Below are positions 1-5,615 of a stretch of 5,615 nucleotides of DNA, one piece after another. The notes beneath the pieces are model-generated. The model saw only the letters and a list, made by a program, of their open reading frames with translations, searched no databases and had not been told where the DNA came from. The translations under genes and the position numbers were made by a program. Position 1 is the first letter of the stretch; each line of letters opens with the position of its first letter. Source of the DNA: Beijerinckiaceae bacterium (lineage in GTDB: Bacteria > Pseudomonadota > Alphaproteobacteria > Rhizobiales > Beijerinckiaceae); NCBI GenBank assembly GCA_027311205.1, contig DAICZI010000143.1, positions 1-5,615 of the forward strand, read 5' to 3'.

Positions 1-310
1 GAGTGACGATGGTTCCGGGTTGAAAGCCCATTTTGGAGGGCGGCATCAGCGCCGCGCGGCGGGTCACGACAAAGGGCGAGTCAAAAGTGAAACGGCCTTC
101 GCGCACCGCTTCCAGCGCGACATAGACCGTGAGCAGTTTGGTGGTCGAAGCCGGATACCATTTGTGGGCGGCTTCCTGCTGTTTCAGGATGGCCCCCGTC
201 TTGAAATCAAAAACCAGGTAGGGCGTTGCCTTGGCAGTCTGAGCCGACAACAAGCCTGTCGCCGCCAGGATTGCCGCAGCCAGCGCCCGCCATGTATTTT
301 TAGACGTCAT
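1..310 (-). CDS. D-alanyl-D-alanine carboxypeptidase (S11 penicillin-binding protein), partial: N-terminus only
   Basis: Peptidases of family S11 remove the terminal D-Ala from peptidoglycan pentapeptides in the periplasm, limiting cross-linking. The reading frame runs off the window start, so only 103 codons (positions 2-310) are visible; family members usually have roughly 280-400 residues. Residues 1-28 look like a Sec signal peptide: a positive N-region (K4, R8), a hydrophobic stretch at 9-23 and a likely cut after AKA (26-28). The mature part opens with PYLVFDFKTGAIL, the usual first strand. The catalytic SxxK motif is STTK at 55-58 (nucleophile Ser55, general base Lys58) in context WYPASTTKLLTVYVALEA. 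PPSKMGFQPGT at 90-100 is also typical. The SxN and KTG motifs lie outside the window. The ATG at 310-308 is preceded by GAGG (319-322) at 8-base spacing. It lies downstream of the kinase gene on the same strand, 143 bases away. The family is clear; the subtype (dacA, dacC or dacF) is not. Confidence 0.93.
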   Translation of the reverse strand, partial: MTSKNTWRALAAAILAATGLLSAQTAKATPYLVFDFKTGAILKQQEAAHKWYPASTTKLLTVYVALEAVREGRFTFDSPFVVTRRAALMPPSKMGFQPGTIVT

Positions 311-453
311 TCCGACAACCTCGAATCATAGACCTGACCAGCCTTGCACGGCTTCGGTTTAGCGATTTCACGCATGAATGCAAAGCCTGTGAATAAGCCG
401 TTTTCAGGGCAAATGCGCGCGTTGGAGCCATTCTCACCCATGATTTCAGGGGA
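311..453. other. Intergenic region between the kinase and carboxypeptidase genes
   Basis: This 143-base gap is visibly richer in A and T than its flanks, as expected for a leader or promoter region. It holds three small inverted repeats: 340-353 (AGCCTTG/CACGGCT, one mismatch), 372-381 (GCAT-GA-ATGC) and TTCAC at 367-371 paired with GTGAA at 389-393, which encloses the previous one. TTTCAGGG occurs twice (402-409 and 444-451), 42 bases apart. On the minus strand a TATGAT hexamer (plus 326-331) resembles a -10 box, but it has no good -35 and would leave a leader of only about 8 bases without the GAGG site, so I do not call a promoter. No GC-rich hairpin followed by a T-run was seen, so read-through from the kinase is possible. 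A 44-codon ORF on the minus strand (441-307) is discussed in the findings; it is not called as a gene. Confidence 0.6.
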
Positions 454-1920
454 TTAGGGAACTTTGGGCAATAAAATCCTGAAGGTTGCACCGGTTGCTG
501 TCTTGTCGGTTGGGAGCAACTCCAGTGAGCCGCCGTGGCTGCGCACGAGATCAGCAGCGATGGCCAGCCCAAGCCCGGTGCCACCCGGCCGACCTGATCC
601 GCCGAAAGGCGAGAACAGCCGGGCGGTTGCGGCTGGGCTCAGGCCGGGCCCATTGTCCGCCACATCAATTGTCGTGCCCGCGCCATTTTGGCGGGCGCTG
701 ATGGTGATTTGCGGAACGCCGGGCATCCCGCCCTCCTGATGAAGGCCCGCCAGCGCCTCGCCGGCATTCCTGCACAGATTGCCGAGCACGCGCTGCATGT
801 GGCTGGGATCAGCCGAAATCATCATGCCCGGAGGGACGTCATTGACCAGATGCAGAGGCTTGTGCGGTGCAAAAGTCCGTTGATCGATCGGGAGGGTGGC
901 CAATACCTCCTCAACGAGGGCGTGGAGGTCGATGGTCTCGCGCTGCGGCGCTTCGTCGCTGGCTTTGCCATAGGTCAGTGTCGCCTGGCAGAAGCGGATC
1001 GCGCGGTCGAGCGTCGCCACGAGGCGCGGGGCCAGCCGTTGGGTCTGCGGATCGGGCAGGTCGGCCAGCCGATCAGTCAGCAATTGTGCCGAACTCAGCA
1101 TGTTGCGCAAATCATGATTGATTTTGGCGACCGCCAGACCCAAGGCCGCGAGGTGCTTTTTGGTGCGCAATTCGGTAGCCAGCATCACCTGCATGGATTT
1201 GAGCGCGCGTTCTGCCGTGGCAATTTCGTGCGAGGCTTGGGTCGGTACGATGATGCGCGCCGGATTTTCCGGATCGGCCCCAAATTCTATGAGATTTCGC
1301 GTCAGCCGGCGCACCGGGCGCAGCACGGCCATGCCCATGGCGAAAGCCGCCAAGCCCGCCACGATGGCGGAAATCACCAGGGATTCCAGGGCGAATTGCA
1401 ACGAGAAGGCGCGAACCGCATCGCGAAGGGCGGTTTCGTCAATCACAATCTCGATCGAGCGTCCGCCCATGGGGGCGGGGCCGATGATGTTGAGCATCAT
1501 CCCTTTGGGGGCCAGCAGGGCTCGCAATGCTGCGGGAAAGTCCGTCATGAATCCGGCGGTGCGGAAGTCATAGGTTTCATCTATGCGTGGCGGCATGTCC
1601 GATACGGCCAGAATGCGGTGCATCCCGTGGATGGTGATGACAATCATCGTCGCGCCAACTGACGAGAGCAATTCCTTCTTCAACTGTTTGGGCACCATCG
1701 GCACCGGCGAGGCTTGCAAGACCAAGGCTGCGATATAGGCGGAACTCAGCCGCCGTGCGATCCAATTGCGCCGAAAGGTCGCTACGGCAGGCAGATAGAT
1801 GGCGATTTCGGCAAGCATGACAAAGGCGATGCTGAGGCCAATGACCCGGCCGGCAAGTCCACCCAACATCTGGCGCAGGGGAGAGGGTGCGGAGCGTGGT
1901 GTGATGGGGAGGCCAATCAT
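454..1920 (-). CDS. Membrane-bound sensor histidine kinase (HAMP/HisKA/HATPase_c), orphan
   Basis: This 488-residue inner-membrane kinase should autophosphorylate on His269 and pass the phosphate to a response regulator, none of which is encoded here. Membrane segments lie near 24-48 and 179-200, enclosing a periplasmic loop of about 130 residues with no recognisable PAS or Cache motif. A HAMP-like linker follows (VLRPVRRLTRNLIEF, 199-213). The H-box is KINHDLRNML (266-275); Asn273 at H+4 is the position linked to phosphatase activity in HisKA kinases. The ATPase domain has an N-box GNLCRNAGEAL (380-390; Asn381, Asn385), a G1 box DNGPGL (422-427), an F-box LFSPFG (435-440) and a G2 box GGTGLGLAIA (446-455). 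All core boxes look intact. The ATG at 1920-1918 starts 6 bases after the oxidoreductase stop. Its ribosome site is poor (only GAG within the overlapping TGAGTTGCA), so translational coupling is likely. The family is secure; the signal is unknown. Confidence 0.96.
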   Translation of the reverse strand: MIGLPITPRSAPSPLRQMLGGLAGRVIGLSIAFVMLAEIAIYLPAVATFRRNWIARRLSSAYIAALVLQASPVPMVPKQLKKELLSSVGATMIVITIHGMHRILAVSDMPPRIDETYDFRTAGFMTDFPAALRALLAPKGMMLNIIGPAPMGGRSIEIVIDETALRDAVRAFSLQFALESLVISAIVAGLAAFAMGMAVLRPVRRLTRNLIEFGADPENPARIIVPTQASHEIATAERALKSMQVMLATELRTKKHLAALGLAVAKINHDLRNMLSSAQLLTDRLADLPDPQTQRLAPRLVATLDRAIRFCQATLTYGKASDEAPQRETIDLHALVEEVLATLPIDQRTFAPHKPLHLVNDVPPGMMISADPSHMQRVLGNLCRNAGEALAGLHQEGGMPGVPQITISARQNGAGTTIDVADNGPGLSPAATARLFSPFGGSGRPGGTGLGLAIAADLVRSHGGSLELLPTDKTATGATFRILLPKVP

Positions 1921-1926
1921 TGCAAC

Positions 1927-3351
1927 TCACACCAAACGTTTGAATGCGGCCATCAGCCGTGCCGTCCAGGCCAGGCCTGGGCCAGTGCCAGGTCCTTGCC
2001 GGGCAGCGTGGCGGGCGATCTCGCCGAGGGTCGGATAGGGCAGGAGGAGCGTTGCGAGATCGGCCAGTTTCAGGCCGCGCTCCAGCGCCAGCGCCCACGG
2101 CGCGAGCATTTCGGCTGCTGCCTCGCCGACGATGCCAACCCCCAGAATCCTGCCATTGCGCTTTGTGATAATCTTGATCAGGCCTTGTCGCGCGCCTGAG
2201 GCGCGGGCACGGTCATTTTCCGAAAGGGGCCAGCGGTAAACCCCACATTTATGGCCCGCAGCGCGCGCCTGCGCTTCGCTCAGTCCGATTTCGGCGATTT
2301 CCGGATCACAGGAAACCACGCGTGGCATCCTTGCGGTTTTCGGTCGTGCACGTTGGCCTAGCGACGCATTGGCCAGCACGATTTCGGCCTGATGCTCGGC
2401 AAGGTGGGTGAAGCAGCCAAGGCCTGCGACATCGCCGAGCGCAAAAATCTGCGGATTGACGGTGCGAAGTTGGGCATTGAGGCGGATGCGCCCGCCTTCG
2501 ACCGGCACGCCGGCCGCTTCTAGCCCAAGATCATGCACGTTGGGCTGGCGTCCAACAGCCAGAAGGAGATGGCTGGCGTCCAGCGTGGTCGCGCCATCTG
2601 GCCCTTCGAGGAAAGCGCGCAGGCCCATGCCGCGCGGTTCCAGACGCACGAGCCGCGTCGCCTCGCGCAGGGCCATGCCATCGCGGACGCAGGCCTTCAG
2701 CGCGGGAAGCGCCAGTTCCGGATCCACCTGCGCCAACAGGCCGGCACACTCAACCACGGTCACTTCGCTGCCGAGCCGGCGGTAGGCTTGGCCCAGTTCG
2801 ACCCCGGTTGAGCCGCCCCCCAGAACCAGCAGTCGTTTCGGCAGGGTTTCGCTGGCAAACAAGGTTTCGCTGGGGAGATAGCGGATCATTTCGAGGCCGG
2901 GAATTTTGGGAATGACCGGGCTGGACCCGGTTGCCAAAGCAAACCGGCGCGCCTTGATCAGGAATGTTCCGGCAGCACAGGTATCCCTGCTGATGAAACG
3001 GCCCGTGGCCTCGACAACTTGCACGCCGAGCGCGCCCATCCGCTCAGGCGTGTCACTGGGTGCCCGCAGCGCCATGGCGCGGGCGATATGCGCGCGCACC
3101 ATGTCATAATTGACATGAAGCTCGACCGCGCTGATGCCAAATTCTGCGGCATGATGCACGCCATGGGCCGCTTTGGCCGCAGCGATCAGTGCCTTGGCGG
3201 GGATGCAGCCAGAGTGCAGTCGCTGCCCGCCCATGCGCGCTTTCTCGAGCAGGACGACCTTGGCCCCCTTGGCGGCGGCTTGCGCAGCCAGCGCGAGGCC
3301 GCCAGCTCCGGCCCCGATCACGCAGAGGTCAGGGGTGAGAATTTCGGGCAT
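1927..3351 (-). CDS. FAD/NAD(P)-dependent oxidoreductase, mercuric reductase/dihydrolipoamide dehydrogenase-like, with altered redox site
   Basis: A 474-residue protein with the full class I pyridine nucleotide-disulfide oxidoreductase architecture and normal length. It shows an FAD dinucleotide motif GAGAGG (13-18), the flavin-proximal segment GGQRLHSGCIPAK (41-53), ATGSSP (140-145), an NAD(P) motif GGGSTGVELG (178-187) ending in Glu201 (VVE, suggesting NADH over NADPH), the second FAD motif ALGDVAG (304-310), and a dimerisation domain from about 344. The family consensus GGTCLNxGCIPSK has two redox cysteines; here the first is Arg44 (codon CGA, plus 3220-3222) and only Cys49 remains. The C-terminal HPT..E site reads YPTLGE (439-444), with Tyr in place of His, as in MerA-like proteins. 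Thiol-disulfide exchange therefore looks impaired; NADH-dependent reduction of a quinone or other small acceptor is an inference. The ATG at 3351 follows a weak GGA (3360-3358) at 6 bases and directly precedes the FAD domain. It is the first gene of a likely operon with the kinase. Confidence 0.93.
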   Translation of the reverse strand: MPEILTPDLCVIGAGAGGLALAAQAAAKGAKVVLLEKARMGGQRLHSGCIPAKALIAAAKAAHGVHHAAEFGISAVELHVNYDMVRAHIARAMALRAPSDTPERMGALGVQVVEATGRFISRDTCAAGTFLIKARRFALATGSSPVIPKIPGLEMIRYLPSETLFASETLPKRLLVLGGGSTGVELGQAYRRLGSEVTVVECAGLLAQVDPELALPALKACVRDGMALREATRLVRLEPRGMGLRAFLEGPDGATTLDASHLLLAVGRQPNVHDLGLEAAGVPVEGGRIRLNAQLRTVNPQIFALGDVAGLGCFTHLAEHQAEIVLANASLGQRARPKTARMPRVVSCDPEIAEIGLSEAQARAAGHKCGVYRWPLSENDRARASGARQGLIKIITKRNGRILGVGIVGEAAAEMLAPWALALERGLKLADLATLLLPYPTLGEIARHAARQGPGTGPGLAWTARLMAAFKRLV

Positions 3352-3369
3352 TGTTGATCCGGGAGGCTC

Positions 3370-3399
3370 TTGTCATTCGGGCACGATCCCGCCTTTATG
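3370..3399 (+). promoter_or_regulatory. Possible sigma70-type promoter for hrpB
   Basis: TTGTCA (3370-3375) matches the -35 consensus at 5 of 6 positions. It is followed after 18 bases by TTTATG (3394-3399), a poor -10 with 3 of 6. Transcription would start near 3406, leaving a leader of about 60-80 bases. The -10 is the same six base pairs as the candidate minus-strand -10, so the two promoters, if real, would exclude each other. Tentative. Confidence 0.25.
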
Positions 3400-3422
3400 C
3401 GGTCGCCAGCGTCGAAGCGCAA
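3394..3422 (-). promoter_or_regulatory. Possible sigma70-type promoter for the oxidoreductase-kinase unit
   Basis: Read on the minus strand, TTGCGC (plus 3422-3417) and CATAAA (plus 3399-3394) are separated by 17 bases. They match the -35 and -10 consensus at 3 of 6 and 4 of 6 positions. A start near 3387 would give a leader of about 36 bases ahead of the ATG at 3351, which is plausible geometry. The match is weak and the call rests on position as much as sequence. Confidence 0.3.
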
Positions 3423-3484
3423 CTGGCACAGGCGACGGTGCGGCCCACGTTGGCGCCAGGCGCGCGATGCTTTATGGCGCGGGC

Positions 3485-5615
3485 ATGAGTGATTTGGCTG
3501 ATCTGCACCTCCCGATTGATTCCGTGCTCGGCGACATTGCCGCCAGGCTGGCGGCTGGGGTGGCCCTGGTCGTTGTGGCACCGCCCGGCGCGGGCAAAAC
3601 CACACGGGTGCCGCTGCGGCTGATGGATGAGCCCTGGCTGGCCGGTCGCCGCATCATCATGCTCGAACCGCGCCGCCTCGCGGCACGGGCCGCTGCGGAA
3701 CGCATGGCGGCAACATTGGGCGAGTCGGTGGGCGCGCGCGTTGGTCTGCGGATGCGGATGCAGACGCTGGTCTCGGCAAAGACCCGCATCGAAGTGGTGA
3801 CCGAGGGGGTTTTCGCCAGGATGATCGTCGATGATCCGATGCTGACCGAGGTCGGCATGGTGATATTTGATGAATTCCACGAACGTTCGCTGGATGCCGA
3901 TCTGGCCCTTGCGCTGGCTTTGGATGTCCAGCGCGGCCTGCGCGAGGATTTGCGGCTGCTGGTAATGTCGGCGACGCTGGATGGCGCGAGTGTCAGCCGC
4001 CTTCTGGGCGATTGCGCCTTGATCGAGAGCCAGGGGCGCAGCTTTCCGGTGGAAACGCATTATGTCGGTCGCCATCCGCAGGCCCGTCTTGAAGATGAGA
4101 TGGCGCGCGCCATCATCAAAGCCCTGAGGGCCGGGCCGGGCAGCGTGCTGGCATTTTTGCCGGGGCAAAGCGAGATCATGCGCACGGCGGCATTGCTCGA
4201 AGAAAGTCTCAAAGGCCAACCTGTCGAAATCGCACAGCTTTATGGGGCGCTCGATCGCCGCCTGCAAGATGCCGCCTTGAGTCCTGCAGCGCCTGGGTGG
4301 CGCAAAATCGTGCTGGCCACCGCCATTGCAGAGACATCGCTGACCCTGCCCGACACAAGACTGGTGGTCGATAGCGGCCTGGCGCGCGTGCCGGTGTTTG
4401 AGCCGGGGCTGGGGCTGACACAATTGACCACGCAACGGGTATCGCAGGCTTCAGCCGATCAACGGCGGGGCCGGGCCGGGCGCGTCGCGCCCGGCCAATG
4501 TTTCCGCCTGTGGGAAGCCGCCGCCCATGCTGGGCTGCCAGCTTTTGGCACGCCGGAAATCCTGTCGGAGGATCTCACGGGGCTGGTGCTTGATCTGGCG
4601 CAATGGGGCGTGAATGATCCGGCTGGCCTGTTATGGCTGGATGCCCCACCCGCGCCGGCTTGGGCTGAGGCGCGCAAATTGCTGGGGGTCCTTGGTGCGC
4701 TCGATCCTGACGGGCGCATCACGCCGGAGGGCCAGACCATGCGGGCCTTGCCTGTGAACCCGCGCATGGCACGCATGATTGTCGGTGCCCGCGCTACCGG
4801 CGAGGCGCAGCTCGCGGCTGAACTTGCCGCGCTGCTGATGGAGCGTGGACTGGGGGGCCAGGACGTTGATCTGGCGCAACGGATCACGGCGCTGCGCCGC
4901 GATGGTTCACAACGGGCTCGCGCGGCACGGCAATGGGCGCGCCGACTGGCGGGGACAAGCGCATCCGAGACGCCCGATCCTTCGCGCAGTGGCGCTGTGC
5001 TGGCGCTGGCTTATCCTGACCGCATTGCCAAGGCGCGCGGCAAGCCCGGGGAATTCATCATGCGCAATGGCCGCGCCGCCGCGCTGGAGCCGCATCTGGG
5101 CCTGGCGAGGGTCGCTTATGCCGTCATTGCCGAAGTGGCGGGGCGCGCCGGGGCAGGGCGTATTCTGGCGGGAGCGGAGATTGCGCTCGAAGATATTCTC
5201 CGCCTGTCGGCCGCTGCGGTGGAAATGCGCGATGAACTGAGTTTTGACGTCGCCACTGCCAGCTTGCGGGCACGCCGACGCAGCAGGCTGGACGCCCTCG
5301 TGCTCCATGAACAGAGCCTGCCAGTGCCGACAAGCCATGAAGCAGCCCGTTTGCTTGCCGCAAGCATCGCTGGGCTGGGTCTGGATCGTCTGCCGCTGAG
5401 CGCTGCCCGCAAGCAATGGCTGGAGCGGCTTGAGTTTTTACGCCGCACGCCGGGGGACGCCTCGGGTGAGGCATGGCCGGATATGAGCAAGATCGCGCTT
5501 GAGGGCAACATGGCCGACTGGCTTGCACCCTTCATCGAGGGCCGTGCCAGCCTTGGCGCGATAACGCAGGGCGACGTTGATGCTGCCCTCGGAGCTCTGG
5601 TGGGCCGCGATATCG
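3485..5615 (+). CDS. hrpB: ATP-dependent helicase HrpB (DEAH/RHA-type), partial: C-terminus beyond window
   Basis: HrpB is a cytoplasmic superfamily 2 helicase related to HrpA; its cellular role is still poorly defined. The visible 710 codons carry the full motor: N-terminal LPIDSVL (9-15), motif I APPGAGKTT (32-40), motif Ia LEPRRLAAR (60-68), motif II DEFH (129-132; Phe at the third position is typical of HrpB rather than DEAH), motif III SAT (162-164), motif IV AFLPGQSEI (223-231), motif V LATAIAETSLTLP (277-289) and motif VI QRRGRAGR (326-333). Helicase-associated and HrpB-specific C-terminal regions follow, with LGLDRLPLSAARKQWLERLEFLRR-like sequence at 631-654. HrpB is usually about 800-840 residues, so roughly 100-130 residues are missing past 5615. 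The start chosen is ATG 3485, close to the conserved LPID. ATG 3467, six codons upstream with AGG at 6-base spacing, has a slightly better ribosome site and is a real alternative. The gene is divergent from the oxidoreductase. Confidence 0.96.
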   Translation, partial: MSDLADLHLPIDSVLGDIAARLAAGVALVVVAPPGAGKTTRVPLRLMDEPWLAGRRIIMLEPRRLAARAAAERMAATLGESVGARVGLRMRMQTLVSAKTRIEVVTEGVFARMIVDDPMLTEVGMVIFDEFHERSLDADLALALALDVQRGLREDLRLLVMSATLDGASVSRLLGDCALIESQGRSFPVETHYVGRHPQARLEDEMARAIIKALRAGPGSVLAFLPGQSEIMRTAALLEESLKGQPVEIAQLYGALDRRLQDAALSPAAPGWRKIVLATAIAETSLTLPDTRLVVDSGLARVPVFEPGLGLTQLTTQRVSQASADQRRGRAGRVAPGQCFRLWEAAAHAGLPAFGTPEILSEDLTGLVLDLAQWGVNDPAGLLWLDAPPAPAWAEARKLLGVLGALDPDGRITPEGQTMRALPVNPRMARMIVGARATGEAQLAAELAALLMERGLGGQDVDLAQRITALRRDGSQRARAARQWARRLAGTSASETPDPSRSGAVLALAYPDRIAKARGKPGEFIMRNGRAAALEPHLGLARVAYAVIAEVAGRAGAGRILAGAEIALEDILRLSAAAVEMRDELSFDVATASLRARRRSRLDALVLHEQSLPVPTSHEAARLLAASIAGLGLDRLPLSAARKQWLERLEFLRRTPGDASGEAWPDMSKIALEGNMADWLAPFIEGRASLGAITQGDVDAALGALVGRDI

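Larger units (their letters stand above)
3352..3484. promoter_or_regulatory. Divergent intergenic region between the oxidoreductase-kinase unit and hrpB
   Basis: This 133-base gap separates two divergently transcribed genes, so both promoters are expected here unless hrpB is read from elsewhere. It contains the two promoter candidates listed separately, an inverted repeat CGGG-CACGAT-CCCG at 3378-3391, and an 8-base perfect palindrome TGGCGCCA at 3451-3458. The hrpB reading frame stays open through this gap, but the encoded residues look unlike HrpB and there is no in-frame ATG before 3467. I see no small RNA or riboswitch structure that I could support. Confidence 0.6.

Noticed and set aside
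311..453. Rho-independent terminator after the kinase gene
   Set aside because: No stable GC stem followed by a T-run was found on the minus strand; the inverted repeats present have arms of only 4-7 bases and no T-tract.
688..1662. 324-codon open frame on the plus strand opposite the kinase gene
   Set aside because: It lies wholly antisense to a clear histidine kinase, is rich in Arg, Gly, His and Gln as expected of a GC-rich shadow frame, and has no recognisable motif.
1714..2199. Plus-strand open frame spanning the kinase-oxidoreductase junction
   Set aside because: It overlaps two well supported minus-strand genes and shows no family features.
1927..3351. Calling the flavoprotein dihydrolipoamide dehydrogenase, mercuric reductase or SthA
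   Set aside because: It lacks one redox cysteine and the active-site His needed for lipoamide dehydrogenase. It lacks the N-terminal metal-binding domain and C-terminal Cys pair of MerA. SthA retains the first cysteine and loses the second, the reverse of the pattern here.
3395..4435. 346-codon open frame on the minus strand opposite hrpB
   Set aside because: It is antisense to intact helicase motifs I to VI. Its composition (Gln, His, Arg, Ala) is typical of a complementary-strand artefact, with no domain pattern.
4907..5416. Minus-strand open frames opposite the hrpB C-terminal region
   Set aside because: Several overlapping frames of similar length arise here from the GC bias, and the plus-strand HrpB sequence accounts for the coding signal.
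1..5615. Mobile elements, CRISPR arrays, toxin-antitoxin or defence systems
   Set aside because: No transposase or integrase motifs, terminal repeats, regular direct repeats or known defence genes were found. HrpB is a housekeeping-type helicase here, with nothing around it suggesting a defence island.

Overview
The window looks like an ordinary chromosomal segment of a GC-rich proteobacterium, most likely an alphaproteobacterium. The sensor kinase resembles an orphan kinase type common in that class (H-box INHDLRN, short PAS-less periplasmic loop). The S11 carboxypeptidase carries a PPSKMGFxPG segment that I associate with alphaproteobacterial homologs. All genes prefer G or C at third codon positions. 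I could not assign a genus.

Layout: (1) Positions 1-310, minus strand: N-terminal 103 codons of a secreted D-alanyl-D-alanine carboxypeptidase (penicillin-binding, S11), cut by the window edge. (2) Positions 311-453: a more AT-rich gap with small inverted repeats and a 44-codon ORF whose stop overlaps the carboxypeptidase start. (3) Positions 454-1920, minus: a complete membrane-bound sensor histidine kinase. (4) Positions 1927-3351, minus: a complete FAD/NAD(P)-dependent oxidoreductase of the mercuric reductase/dihydrolipoamide dehydrogenase fold, ending 6 bases before the kinase start. (5) Positions 3352-3484: a divergent intergenic region with possible overlapping promoters. (6) Positions 3485-5615, plus: ATP-dependent helicase HrpB, 710 codons visible, C-terminus cut by the window edge.

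The oxidoreductase and kinase almost certainly form a two-gene transcription unit; the carboxypeptidase may follow in the same unit, since I see no convincing terminator between it and the kinase. hrpB is transcribed divergently and is probably functionally unrelated.

The most interesting feature is the oxidoreductase. The first cysteine of its CxxxxC redox pair is Arg44 and the C-terminal active-site histidine position is Tyr439, so it is unlikely to be a conventional disulfide reductase. Its tight linkage to an orphan sensor kinase raises the untested possibility of a redox-related signalling pair. I found no mobile element, CRISPR array, tRNA or rRNA.
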